64,000 nucleotides of DNA from Prorocentrum cordatum. Lineage: Eukaryota; Sar; Dinophyceae; Prorocentrales; Prorocentraceae. Below, one piece after another: positions 11,238 through 20,870 of this stretch (the first letter of the stretch is position 1; each line of letters starts with the position of its first letter). The stretch spans positions 163,877-227,876 of the forward strand of contig CAUYUJ010014755.1 of NCBI GenBank assembly GCA_963575745.1. Reading direction: 5' to 3'. The position numbers and the translations under genes are program-made. Under the pieces are notes generated by a model. That model was not told the DNA's origin. It ran no database searches and saw only the letters and a program-made list of their open reading frames with translations.

Positions 11238-12043
11238 AACATTATTTCTTCTAAAGAATAATTATTGTTGGGACCCCTGGTGCACGGCCCCCTCGCCGCG
11301 CCTAGGCCGCAGCCATGTTTTCATTATTTTCGTGAGGAAGTCTCCGGCAAAACGGGTTGGTCCGGATCCGGTTGTTTTGTTACGGGCGGTTTTCCTTTGC
11401 AAAAAATAAGGCAAAGTGGACATTTCTTGTTCTAACATAACCAAACTTCAAGAATCCCTTGCAAAAAATAAGGTAAAGTGGACATTCGCGCGCGCAAGAC
11501 GAAATCCTTCCAAAACCTTAGTGTTCGTAGCGATTTTAACATAAAACCATCAAACAACCAATGGTTGTTCAAAAAAAAAAAGTGTCAAACTTTCATCCCG
11601 CGCGCTCTTGCGGATTTGTAGGGAACCCAACACTTTTTAAACATTTCTGTCAAACGGGCTTTTGCGAGCAACTTTTTCACGTGCTTCGAACTTCTCCAAC
11701 AACGGTTGCGCACCTGCCAGGGCTTCTGGCGTCAGGAACACGTTACCACCAAAAACCAGTACAGGTGTCCAGTGTTGGAACAGGGGGAAAAGTCGTATAT
11801 TAAGCTAGCGTCCAGAAAATGTTACCACAACAAGTCACGTGTACCCATGCGCCCAGTAGCCACGGTCGTGTCACCGAAAGTGAAGTGCCACGTCGTCCCG
11901 GTCATAGGGCGGGAAGCTGGGTGTGGGTGGTGGCGAAGAGTCGTTTGGAAATGTGGTAGAGCTTGAACCGGCCCCCCCACAAAGTGGGGGTATTGGCGGG
12001 CGTCGTATGAAAACCCTGGCACTGGTGAGAACGGAGTGTCCCC
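11238..12043. other. Unassigned, with a 24-bp direct repeat
   Basis: GCAAAAAATAAGGCAAAGTG at 11399 recurs as GCAAAAAATAAGGTAAAGTG at 11461, each followed by GACATTC/T. A small hairpin CCCCCAC-AAA-GTGGGGG lies at about 11974-11990. Base composition is lower in GC than the neighbours. No gene recognised. Confidence 0.5.
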
Positions 12044-12051
12044 AGCTAGTA

Positions 12052-12089
<38 letters not shown>

Positions 12090-12113
12090 CGTTGTTGCTG
12101 TTGTTGTGTTGTT
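12044..12113. repeat. (TTG)n microsatellite
   Basis: About 20 TTG/TCG/CTG triplets. Confidence 0.9.
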
Positions 12114-12720
12114 ACAATAGTATTGATTGCAATGTGTGATCTTTTGCATTATTTGAGTTTTTGGCGCCGGCGCGGTAGGTGTTTGGTAATATTCGGCCTC
12201 CAGGGTGCCTCCTTGGAGTCCACATGTGGGTGCCGCTTTGAGGGGGGGACGAATGTAACAGATTGTCGATGTCAGCCAGCGTGGACCCCACAGTGATTTC
12301 TTGCAACCTTTGCTACGCAATATAGGTGTTGCAGTCAATCTGGCGCAATGTAGTTCGTCAATAAATGTGGTGCAATGCGTGCGTGGCGCAAAGCAATACG
12401 AATCACTGCAACATACTGATACGCATCGGCGCTGTTATACCACATGCGAGTATGCATGTATACTTGTATTCGCCGAGCGGCTGATCAGGTAGTGCTGTAA
12501 ACGCTCACGTAGCGGTGTAGTCGCTCATTTCATGATGTATTCGCATAGGATTGGTATCATAGTCACAGGCTGCCCAAGTAACCTAGCGCACGTCTGGGAT
12601 GTCTTTTAGCATTCAGCTACGTCTGATTGTTGGTGGTGCCGATACTTATCGGAGTTACCATGCAACTTGTCTGCTACCTATCTGATATTTAGCTGATTCC
12701 TACTTATCCCACATAGCTGG
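12114..12720. other. Unassigned, AT-richer sequence
   Basis: No repeat or open frame of note. Short open frames of about 60 residues on both strands have no recognisable features. Confidence 0.5.
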
Positions 12721-13080
12721 GAAGATGCTCAGCGGAGGCGCCGCTTTCCAAAACCATGGCGGGGAGGCAGGGGGACAGACGGGAGGGGGGGCTGAATATG
12801 CTCAGCGGAGGCGCCGCTTTCCACAAGCATGGCGGGGAGGCGGGGGGACAGATGGGGGGGGGGCTGAATATGCTGAGCAGAGGCGCCGCTTTCCACAAGC
12901 ATGGCGGGGAGGCAGGGGGACAGACGGGGGGGGCTGAATCTGCTTAGCGGAGGCGCCCCTTTCTACGCGGAGGGAGGGTTGGGATGCGATAGTCCCCGTT
13001 TCCCCCACATTTCCGCTGCGTGACGTTGCTCGGCGGGGGCGCCGCTTTCTGGGTTGGGTCGGGCGAGCGGGGCGCGCTAT
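12721..13080. repeat. Approximately 73-bp tandem repeat, 4-5 units
   Basis: Units marked by GCGGAGGCGCCGCTTTCC at about 12731, 12804 and 12878, with diverged units near 12947 and 13033. Each is followed by GGCGGGGAGGCGGGGGGACA-type sequence. The final units lose the purine-rich half. Frames through it are repeat-derived. Confidence 0.85.
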
Positions 13081-13120
13081 AACCACATCCCGCCCCCTCC
13101 TTTCTTCGGGCGAAGCGAAC

Positions 13121-13257
13121 TATGCACATGCACCGATTCTGGCAAGTCCCATCCTTGACCCAGGATCGGTGCATATGCCTTCCTGGCCAAGGTAGGAGGG
13201 CGTATGCACCGATCCTGGGCTCAGGATGGGCCTGGCCAGAATCGGTTCATGTGCATA
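13121..13257. repeat. Foldback (inverted repeat) with 59-bp arms
   Basis: Left arm 13121-13179 and right arm 13199-13257 are reverse complements at about 52 of 59 positions by eye, with a 19-nt spacer. Arm ends read TATGCACATG outward and GGTGCATATGCC inward. It could be a snapback/MITE-like element or the template of a hairpin RNA. No open frame explains it. Confidence 0.85.
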
Positions 13258-14059
13258 CTTTGTTTTCCTCTATTTCTCCTGCTCCTCCTCATCCACCTTC
13301 TCGTGCATCTCTTCCCGTGCTTCTCTTCGCATTCCTCATGCAGTTCGTCCCGTTCCCGCGTCATGTCGTTGAGCTGCGAAGTCTTCCACCCTCGATCGCC
13401 CCCTCCCTCCTACCCCCGCTTTTTCTCTTCCCCCTTCTCTTCCTCACCCCTCCATCGTCCTTCTCCCTCTTCCCCGCGACCTCCTTCTCCTCCTCTTGGT
13501 GCCTTCCTCCTGGTCGCCCAACATGCGGGCGTGCCCTGCCTCGCTGGCCCTCGGGGCAGGTGGAGGGGGACAAGCGGGCGGGCGGGCGAGGCTCGTCGCC
13601 GCGGCAGGGCGCGGCTCGGAAACCAGGCTCGTCTGCGCCCCCCTCCCCACCCATCCCTCTCCCACCCTCCCCCGTCACCCCCTCCCCCTCCCGTGCCTTG
13701 AGCAGCGCGGCGATGGCCTTCTCGAGCGGCCCATCTGGGCCGCGCTGCGGGCCGTGGCCCATCTGGGCCGCGCTGCGGCCCATCAGGGGGCGCCTCTGGG
13801 ACATCCAGGAGAGGCGGCGGACGGGGCCGGCCTCTTCGGGGCAGCGCGCGCAGGCTCCAGGCTTTGAAGGTTCCAGGCTAGGACGGCAGGCATGCTCTGC
13901 TGCCGATTCGTGGCAGGGCGCCACAGGGGGCAAACCGCGTCACGGAATGCGCGTCCTGCGGCCAGACTGCCTTGCGCCCTCGTCGGTGCTTCTGCCGCGG
14001 GCGACGTGGACTTCCAGTTCGTGCCGGTTCGGGGCGACGTGTTTCAGGCATCCAGTTGC
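13258..14059. other. CT-rich, then GC-rich; shared 55-bp segment
   Basis: 13258-13530 is pyrimidine-rich. 13903-13960 (CCGATTCGTGGCAGGGCGCC and on) is nearly identical to 16911-16963, so it is a dispersed repeat or shared element end. A minus-strand stretch near 13695-13735 reads LEKAIAALLKAREG, another short helix-like island. No complete gene. Confidence 0.5.
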
Positions 14060-14515
14060 TTTGTCCGCGCGGACTGCGCTCATGGACACCGCGCAAGACA
14101 TCTTGCGAGCCGAGTGGGAACAGAGCACAATCCGGACCTACAGCATAGCTTTGTCCGTGCATATGCATGGCCTCGAACGGCAAGTCGATTCCAGCAACCT
14201 CCCTCTGGATTCTCCGGATAAGCTCATGCTCCTGTTCGCCAGCATGGACGGCATGGCTTGGCAAACCATGCAGTTTAATAAAGCAGCTGTCCGAGCGTGG
14301 CACCAAAGCAACGAGTACAGCCATGTCTTCGACGATTGTTGGGACGAGGGGGCTTCGCATTTTTAGCGAGGCCTGAAAAGAGGGCTTCCCACACATCGCA
14401 CCACAAACGCGCGATGTGCGCGGGCGAGCGGGCGCAATTTTGCGCGGTCAGGACATCTGCGGGTTGCCGGCTGGGCGAAGAGATGCAGCTGTCGCAGTTT
14501 TTCCCCATATCCTAA
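14060..14515 (+). pseudogene. Tyrosine-recombinase N-terminal fragment (YR retroelement)
   Basis: The frame ending with a stop at 14366 reads AEWEQSTIRTYSIAL, then LPLDSPDKLMLLFASMDG and NKAAVRAWHQSNEYSHVF. It continues after a frameshift near 14350 as KRASHTSHHKRAM and FCAVRTSAG. This pattern (ST..Y..AL, a DK..LLF stretch, NKAAVRAWH, then a K..HTS..KRA stretch) matches, in my judgement, the SAM-like core-binding half of tyrosine recombinases in dinoflagellate YR retroelements. The catalytic half (R, HxxR, Y) is absent: sequence after 14515 is unrelated simple sequence and a satellite. It is thus a truncated, frameshifted remnant. It belongs to the same broad class as the large element at 26.5-34.8 kb but is in the opposite orientation. 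Confidence 0.6.
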
Positions 14516-14635
14516 GGATTGGGGTTCTTGTTCCCCATATCCTACGGATTGGGGTTCTTGTTATTACTCTGACGCCTCCCACTCCTCCTCCTCCTCCTTC
14601 TTCCTCCCGCTCGCGCCTCCCTCCTCCCAATGATA

Positions 14636-14735
14636 ATCACCAGATAAGACAAGACAAGATAATATACTACAATATAAGATAAGATAGCACAAGATATGAT
14701 AAGAAGAGATTTCAAGATAGGATGATATAAGTTAA
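14636..14735. repeat. AAGAT-rich simple sequence
   Basis: Loose repeats of AAGATA and ACAAGAT between the YR fragment and the 152-bp array. Just upstream CCCCATATCCTANGGATTGG occurs twice (about 14504 and 14533). Confidence 0.7.
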
Positions 14736-14752
14736 GCTCACACTCGCACTCT

Positions 14753-16317
14753 GCCAGGGGCGTCATTTGGGAGCCCCAAGGGGGAGCCACCCTGGCTGTT
14801 CTCACGAGCCCGTTCGCGCCGATTTTGGTGGGACGTCTCAGCTAGAATTGCCGTTTGGCGCCCCGAACATGTATCTCTTGTGAGCCTCATGGTCACAAAA
14901 CGCTGCCAGGGGCATCATTTGGGAGCCCCAAGGGGGAGCCACCCTGGCTGTTCTCACGAGCCCGTTCGCGCCGATTTTGGTGGGACGTCTCAGCTAGAAT
15001 TGCCGTTTGGCGCCCCGAACATGTATCTCTTGAGAGCCTCATGGTCACAAAACGCTGCCAGGGGCATCATTTGGGAGCCCCAAGGGGGAGCCACCCTGGC
15101 TGATCTCACGAGCCCGTTCGCGCCGATTTTGGTGGGACGTCTCAGCTAGAATTGCCGTTTGGCGCCCCAACATGTATCTCTTGAGAGCCTCATGGTCACA
15201 AAACGCTGCCAGGGGCATCATTTGGGAGCCCCAAGGGGGAGCCACCCTGGCTGATCTCACGAGCCCGTTCGCGCCGATTTTGGTGGGACGCCTCAGCTAG
15301 AATTGCCGTTTGGCGCCCCCAACATGTATCTCTTGAGAGCCTCATGGTCACAAAACGCTGCCAGGGGCATCATTTGGGAGCCCCAAGGGGGAGCCACCCT
15401 GGCTGATCTCACGAGCCCGTTCGCGCCGATTTTGGTGGGACGTCTCAGCTAGAATTGCCGTTTGGCGCCCCCAACATGTATCTCTTGAGAGCCTCATGGT
15501 CACAAAACGCTGCCAGGGGCATCATTTGGGAGCCCCAAGGGGGAGCCACCCTGGCTGATCTCACGAGCCCGTTCGCGCCGATTTTGGTGGGACGTCTCAG
15601 CTAGAATTGCCGTTTGGCGCCCCAACATGTATCTCTTGAGAGCCTCATGGTCACAAAACGCTGCCAGGGGCATCATTTGGGAGCCCCAAGGGGGAGCCAC
15701 CCTGGCTGATCTCACGAGCCCGTTCGCGCCGATTTTGGTGGGACGTCTCAGATTGCCGTTGGCCTCCCCCATGCTTGAGAGCCTCATGGTCGACGCTGCC
15801 AGGGGCATCATTTCGAGCCACCCTGGTCTCACGAGCCCGTTCGCGCGATTTTGGTGGGACGTCTCAGCTAGAATTGCCGTTCGGCGCCCCCAACATGTAT
15901 CTCTTGAGGGGCCTCATGGTCACAAAACGCTGCCAGGGGCATCATTTGGGAGCCCCAAGGGGGAGCCACCCTGGCTGATCTCACGAGCCCGTTCGCGCCG
16001 ATTTTGGTGGGACGTCTCAGCTAGAATTGCCGTTCGGCGCCCCGAACATGTATCTCTTGAGAGCCTCATGGTCGCAAAACGCTGCCAGGGGCATCATTTG
16101 GGAGCCCCAAGGGGGAGCCACCCTGGCTGATCTCACGAGCCCGTGGCTGATCTCACGAGCCCGTTCGCGCCGATTTTGGTGGGAAGTCTCAGCTAGAATT
16201 GCCGTTTGGCGCCCCCAACATGTATCTCTTGAGAGCCTCATGGTCACAAAACGCTGCCAGGGGCATCATTTGGGGGCCCCAAGGGGGAGCCACCCTGGCT
16301 GATCTCACGAGCCCGTG
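14753..16317. repeat. 152-bp satellite array, about 10.5 units
   Basis: GCCAGGGGCATCATTTGGGA marks units at 14753, 14905, 15057, 15208, 15360, 15512, 15663, 15798, 15932, 16084 and 16256. Spacing is 151-152 except for two shortened units (135, 134) and one lengthened by an internal 20-bp duplication (172). Units are near-identical, implying recent homogenisation. The unit is not a multiple of three, so frames shift each copy. The array stops inside a unit at GAGCCCGTGA. Confidence 0.95.
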
Positions 16318-16318
16318 A

Positions 16319-16333
16319 CGAGGGAGAGAGAGA

Positions 16334-16375
<42 letters not shown>

Positions 16376-16400
16376 AAGAGAGAGAGAGAGAGAGAGAGAG
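16319..16400. repeat. (GA)n microsatellite
   Basis: AGAGAG repeat directly abutting the satellite array and running into the N gap, so its true length is unknown. Confidence 0.95.
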
Positions 16401-16500
16401 NNNNNNNNNNNNNNNNNNNNNNNNNNNNNNNNNNNNNNNNNNNNNNNNNNNNNNNNNNNNNNNNNNNNNNNNNNNNNNNNNNNNNNNNNNNNNNNNNNNN
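16401..16500. other. Assembly gap (100 N)
   Basis: Exactly 100 N, a usual placeholder for a gap of unknown size. Contiguity of the two sides is not proved by this sequence. Confidence 1.
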
Positions 16501-16524
16501 CCTCCAGGGGGCTTGCTTTTCGGG

Positions 16525-16640
16525 GACTCACCAGGTTATCTCTTGGAGGTCCTTTCTATGGGGGGCTGGGGGTACATTCGCCCTCGTGATGCTAGGGAAA
16601 AAACATCGACCCACGTCGCGAGATTGATCTTATTAGGAGG
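16525..16640 (+). repeat. Dispersed repeat R, copy 1
   Basis: GGACTCACCAGGTTATCTCT, TGGGGGTACATTCGCCCTC, GATGCTAGGGAAAAAACATC and a CGAGATTGAT segment. The collinear partner is 17100-17215; a third, diverged copy lies on the minus strand near 23150-23230. Confidence 0.7.
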
Positions 16641-17099
16641 AAGGCGAAGCCTTTTTTCGGATAGTGGGCGATCCAAAGACGCAGATGCTTCGCTCACCAG
16701 GGACACAAGCGGCATTGCCTGTGCCTGCTTTGCTGGCGTTGGTCCGCAGGCGGCCTTGCCCGGCTTCGTCGGCGCCTACTGTGCCGCTGGGTCAAGGCTC
16801 GGGGGGTCGCGTCCCCGCGGGACCGAGTGCCCGCCTTCCAGTGGCAGGGCGCCGTGCAGGGCCCGTTAGTCGCCAGGCGCCGCACAGGGCGCAACGCTTC
16901 GCATTGGCCTGCCGATTCGTGGCAGGGCGCCACAGGGGGCAAACCGCGTCACGGAACGCGCGATCGCCCTCCCGCCCCCCCCGCTTTGCGCCGAGACGCG
17001 CGCGCAAATGTGGCGAGGGATTGATATCTGGCTTGCGTTCGGCCGTTTCTATCTCAGCCCCCGTTTCCCCAGGCAGCGGCCGGCGCGGAAGTTCGGGGG
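16641..17099. other. GC-rich unassigned, includes shared 55-bp segment
   Basis: 16911-16963 nearly duplicates 13903-13960. The remainder holds open frames on both strands without recognisable features. Confidence 0.45.
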
Positions 17100-17215
17100 G
17101 GACTCGGTGGGTCGTCTCCTGGAAGTTCCTTCCTTTGTGGGTTGGGGGTTTATTCGCCCCCTTGATGCTAGGGGAAACATCGACCCGCTTCGTGAGATTG
17201 ATTCGACTGTGCAGG
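17100..17215 (+). repeat. Dispersed repeat R, copy 2
   Basis: GGACTCGGTGGGTCGTCTCC, TGGGGGTTTATTCGCCCCC, GATGCTAGGGGAAACATCGA and a GTGAGATTGATT segment, in the same order as at 16525-16640. Confidence 0.7.
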
Positions 17216-17339
17216 TCCGAGCTAACGGGAAGCTCGAACGGGTTTTGAGAGTTTCTCGAAGCTTCGGCGGCCGCGCGCTGCGCGGGCGTCGGACAGCGGC
17301 GCGCGGTCGTGGTCGCTCCCAGCAGAGAGGCAGCTAGGT

Positions 17340-17465
17340 AGTAAGTCGCGGAAGTTCCCGCTCGCCTTGCATGGAATGTATATTGGCGGGTGACGTTCCA
17401 TAGCGCCTAACAGCGCGCGCCGCGCCGAATAACATTCAGCGGCGTCCAATAGCGCCAGGCTTTGG
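17340..17465 (+). repeat. Dispersed repeat K, copy 1
   Basis: AAGTCGCGGAAGTTCCCGCT, then GCGCCTAACAGCGC, CGAATA and CCAATAGCGCC. The partner at 21577-21700 has AGTCACGGAAGCTTCCGCTC, GCGCCTAACAGCGC, CGAATAGC and CCAATAGCGCC. A short third trace (CGCGGAAGTTCCCG) is at 18118. Confidence 0.65.
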
Positions 17466-18231
17466 CACAGAGCAGGACCGCCGGGGCCGATGTGTCCCCC
17501 GCGCAATGACGCTCGTCAGGATGCGATATACGATGCGACTCGCGGCGTGACGCAGGGCTGGCGCCCCGCAGTCGCTCGAGGGGCCCAAGCGCGGGGGCTC
17601 TGCGTCGCCTTGGTTGCGAGGACGCCCCCATAACGCGCGAGAGTAGCGAGGATCGCGAGGCCCGTCGCTGCGCGGGGCTGGCGGGGCAGGCCCCGCGCCG
17701 CTCCTGGGGCGGCGCGGCCGGCATCACCGGGCTGCGCTGCCCGAGGCGACAGGCATGCCGCCGTGCGCCCGCCCTCGTTCTCGTCGCCGCCGTCGTCGTT
17801 GTCATCTCCTCTCCACCTCTTCAGGTCCTCATCCACCACTTTTGCCGCGCGTTCGCTTGACAAGAGTGGCCCGTCTCGGCATTTTTGTGTTTCGGGCAGG
17901 GGGCTTTAGCACGGGATTGTGCTCCTTGCGCGATGTCCGATCTCGAACCATAATTATTGGTCGATCTTGGCGGTCGAGGCGGCGATCCACACATCGGGGC
18001 AAACAGATTTTGCCAAGGCGTGGCATGCCAAGGCGTGACACCCCCTCCGTTGCTCAGCATGGGCAGTCACATTTTTTGTGTTTGGGGCCGATCATAACGA
18101 AACCATCTGCGTCACATCGCGGAAGTTCCCGATAACCCAATGTTGTAGGTGCCACAGGCTTCCTCGAATGGTTGTCATCGTCCAACCTCCGACATGCATT
18201 CCGGCTCACCCTGCCTCGTCCCGCCCGCTAG
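17466..18231. other. Unassigned GC-rich region
   Basis: A CGCCGTCGT run lies at 17770-17800. No protein or RNA recognised. Confidence 0.45.
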
Positions 18232-18340
18232 GAGTTGGAGCAGACCGCTGCGGCCGCCAGCGCCAAGGCCGAAGGGCTCGCGGGTGCCGTGCGCGCTGTG
18301 GCGGCTAAGGCCGCGGCGGCATTGAGCATCATTAGTAAAG
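18232..18340 (+). CDS. Candidate exon, alanine-rich coiled coil (uncertain)
   Basis: I do not recognise a family. After a pyrimidine-rich stretch ending CCCGCTAG the frame reads ELEQTAAAASAKAEGLAGAV and then RAVAAKAAAALSIISK. It ends at AAAG before GTTGTG, so the piece has an AG acceptor and a GT donor in the right places. The residues suit an amphipathic helix. Neighbouring sequence gives no continuing frame, so this may be one internal exon or a fragment of a repeat-borne frame. Similar islands occur at 21440, 22673, 44294 and 50259. Confidence 0.3.
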
Positions 18341-18524
18341 GTTGTGTTATTATCCTCTGGCGCGTCACTCGAGGGAAGGAGCAGGGGGACCATGAGCAAG
18401 ATGTTGCGGGCGGGATCCTGTCGATGCTGATCTTGGCCATGGTTTATGTTGGCCGTCGTTGATTCGCGAGGATGCTCCAGGATAATTGACGCTGGCCAAG
18501 ACGGAATGTGGGGAAATACTCTTT
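18341..18524. other. Short unassigned spacer
   Basis: Nothing recognisable between the candidate exon and module D. Confidence 0.5.
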
Positions 18525-18665
18525 GCGTGGAGCTCCCCGTATGTGCATTCATTCGCATGGACTTGTCCGCCGTGAGTGCCTAGGCGAAAGAGTTTTCGAA
18601 AATAAACGGACTTGAGCACTGACGGTCTGAGAGTGAATCTAGTTGTGAATGAGTTGGAGTGTGAC
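18525..18665 (+). repeat. Module D, copy 1
   Basis: GCGTGGAGCTCCCC, TATGTGC, GGACTTGTCCGCCGTGAG, CCTAGGCG, TTTTCGAA, GACGGTCTGAGAGTGAATCT and GTGTGA, in that order. It is repeated at 19705-19860. In both places a CTCCTGG minisatellite follows. Confidence 0.8.
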
Positions 18666-19020
18666 CTCCTGTGGCCTCCTGGAGCATCTTGGAGCCTCCT
18701 GTGCCCTTCCGGAACTGCCCGGGGCCTCCTTCAGCCACTTGCAGAGGGGGGTGGGGGGAGGGGGGAGGGCTTTATTAGAAGACCCCTGCTTCTAAGAAGC
18801 CCGCCACCCCTCCCCCACCCCCTTGTGCGCGCCGCCAACTCCTGGAGCCTCTATGGGCATCCTGTGGCCTCTTGAGCGGCTCAAGAGGCCACAGGATGCC
18901 CTGTGGCCTCCTGAGCGGCTCAAGTTGAGCCTTCCTGTGGCCTCCTGATGCCTCCTGGGACCTCCTGTGGCCTCCTGGGGCCTCCTGGAGCCTGCTGGAG
19001 CCTCCTGTGGCATTCTGGGG
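18660..19020. repeat. CTCCTGG minisatellite with a perfect palindrome
   Basis: Loose tandem copies of GGCCTCCTGGAGCCTCCTGT. Within it, 18856-18900 is a perfect odd palindrome: 22-bp arms around a single G. Confidence 0.85.
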
Positions 19021-19275
19021 AGGATCTGTGCCCACGAGTCTGGCCACCAAAACGAGCAAACCGATCGAGAAAGCTTCAAACAGTTGCCCCCCCTTGGGGG
19101 CGAACATCAGCGCCTCGCTCGAGACATCCTCTAAGGCTGATCCCCCAAACAGGCACCCCGCTCGAGACATCCCCGCCATTTTGGCGCGAACGGAGGAGTG
19201 ATATACCCCCTGACGGCTCCCCCTGTGGGGGTGCTGAAACCCGCGCCTCGCTCGAGACATCCTCAGAATTTGCTC
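19015..19275 (+). repeat. CTCGAGACATCC module, copy 1
   Basis: Begins GGAGGATCTGTGCCCACGAG and TCTGGCC, passes GATCGAGAAAGC, then carries CGCTCGAGACATCC at 19116, 19159 and 19249. CCATTTTGGCGCGAACGGAG lies between the second and third. The paralogous module is 20582-20870, with the same order and similar spacing. Confidence 0.8.
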
Positions 19276-19483
19276 CGCAATCCTCCTCCTCCTCCTCCTC
19301 CTCCTCCTCCTCCTCCTCCTCCTCCTCATCATCATCATCATCATCAATATCATCAGTATCAGCATCAGTATCAACATCAACGTCAGCAGTATCATTATCA
19401 TTCACATGATCATGAACATTATCATTACCATTCTCGTTATCATCACCATCATCACTCATCATCCATCATCCATCGTCCACCAC

Positions 19484-19516
<33 letters not shown>

Positions 19517-19533
19517 CCACCATCATCATCATG

Positions 19534-19564
<31 letters not shown>

Positions 19565-19640
19565 CCATCACCATCACCATCACCACCACCACCACCACCA
19601 CCACCATCACCATCACCATCATCATCCAAAACAATTCCAC
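19276..19640. repeat. (CCT)n then (CAT)n microsatellite
   Basis: CCTCCT to about 19328, then CAT and CACCAT repeats. A nearly pure CAT run is at 19485-19562. Confidence 0.95.
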
Positions 19641-19704
19641 CATCATATCATCATATCAGTCTCTTCTCTGGCTTTCTTCTGGCAGCGGGTTCCCAAATTA
19701 CTCA

Positions 19705-19860
19705 CTGCGTGGAGCTCCCCATATGTGCGTCTATTGGCGTGGACCTGTCCGTCGTGAGCGTCTAGGCGCGAGAATGTTCGAATATTCACGGGCCTGAGTA
19801 TTGACGGTCTGGGAGTGAATCTAAGTGGGATTGAGTTGAAGTGTGAATGAGTCTCATTAG
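19705..19860 (+). repeat. Module D, copy 2
   Basis: GCGTGGAGCTCCCC, TATGTGC, GGACCTGTCCGTCGTGAG, CTAGGCG, TGTTCGAA, GACGGTCTGGGAGTGAATCT and GTGTGAATGAG. Same order as 18525-18665. Confidence 0.8.
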
Positions 19861-19879
19861 TACGAGCGCATCTCTGCGT

Positions 19880-20010
19880 ATGAGCCTGGGGCCTCGGGGG
19901 CCTCCTGAAACCTCCTGGGGCTTCCTTGAGCCTCCTGGGGCCTCGTGTGGCCTCCTGGGGCCTCCTGGAGCCTCCTGGGGCCTCCTGGAGCCTCCTGGGG
20001 CATCCTAAGG
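19880..20010. repeat. CTCCTGG minisatellite
   Basis: GGCCTCCTGGGGCCTCCTGG units, as in the neighbouring arrays. Confidence 0.85.
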
Positions 20011-20011
20011 A

Positions 20012-20280
20012 GGATTCGTGCCCCAGGAGAGGCACAATCTATAGGAACAGACGTACATAAAACATTTCGGATTGGAGCCACGCGAGAAGGGCAGTCCATA
20101 GGAACACACGTAAACCATCAAGGATTCGTGCCCCAGGGGAGGCCCAATCTATAGGAACATACGTAAACAATTTACGGTTAGATACGCAGGAATAGGATAA
20201 TCTTTAGGCACGTAGACACTAAGGATTCGTTCTCCAGGGGAGGCCCAATCAATCTGCAGGAGCATACGTACAACTCATGG
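20012..20280 (+). repeat. Approximately 105-bp repeat, 3 units
   Basis: AGGATTCGTGCCCCAGGAGA followed by GGC(A/C)CAATCTATAGGAACA and ACGTA begins units at 20011, 20120 and (as AAGGATTCGTTCTCCAGGGG) 20220. The third is the most diverged. Confidence 0.75.
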
Positions 20281-20299
20281 GATTGGAGCCACTCCTGTT

Positions 20300-20582
20300 G
20301 CCTTCTCACGCCCCCCACTCCTGGGGCCTCTTGGGGCCTCTTGGGGCCTCCTGGTGCCTTGGTGCCTCCTGGCGCTTCCTGCGGCCTCCTGGGGCTTCCT
20401 GTGGCTTCCTGTGGCCTCCTGGAGCATCCTGGAGCTTCCTGGGACCTTCTGGAGCTCCCTGGGGCCCCCTGGAGCCTCTTGGGGCATCCCGTGGCTTCTT
20501 GAGTCTTCCTGTGGTCTCATGGTGCCTCCTGGGACCTCCTGTTGCCTCCTGGGGCCTCCTGGAGCCTGCCGGAGCCTCCTGT
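20300..20582. repeat. CTCCTGG minisatellite
   Basis: GGCCTCTTGG and GGCCTCCTGG units leading directly into the second CTCGAGACATCC module. Confidence 0.85.
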
Positions 20583-20870
20583 GGCATTTTGGGGGGGATC
20601 CGTGGCCACGAGTCTGGCCATCAAAAAAGGCAAATTGATCGAGACATTCTCATAGTCTGTCCCAATTGGGGGTGACAATGAGCGCCTCGCTCGAGACATC
20701 CTCACGATCAGCTGCGAAAGCGGAGGATGCTGGGCATGCAAACAGACAAACCGCTCGAGACATCCATACCATTTTGGCGCGAACGGAGGCCGTGAGGTAC
20801 ACCTGGCGCCCCCCCCTTCAGGAGTACTGCAGCCAGCACACCGCTTGAGACATCCTCACAATCTGGCCCC
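20582..20870 (+). repeat. CTCGAGACATCC module, copy 2
   Basis: GGGGATCCGTGGCCACGAGT, CTGGCC, GATCGAGACATTC, then CGCTCGAGACATCC at 20688 and 20752 and CGCTTGAGACATCC at 20842. CCATTTTGGCGCGAACGGAG is again between the last two. Confidence 0.8.

Noticed and set aside
9041-11242. 733-codon minus-strand open frame
   Set aside because: Starts in poly-Asn encoded by a TTG microsatellite and runs through GC-rich DNA; no domain, and rival frames are open on both strands.
14753-16317. CRISPR-like regular repeat
   Set aside because: The whole 152-bp unit repeats, spacers included; this is a satellite, not repeats with unique spacers.
20766-20785. Possible spliced-leader-like CCATTTTGGC
   Set aside because: Continues GCGAACGG, not the dinoflagellate spliced-leader ending GCTCAAG, and belongs to the CTCGAGACATCC module.
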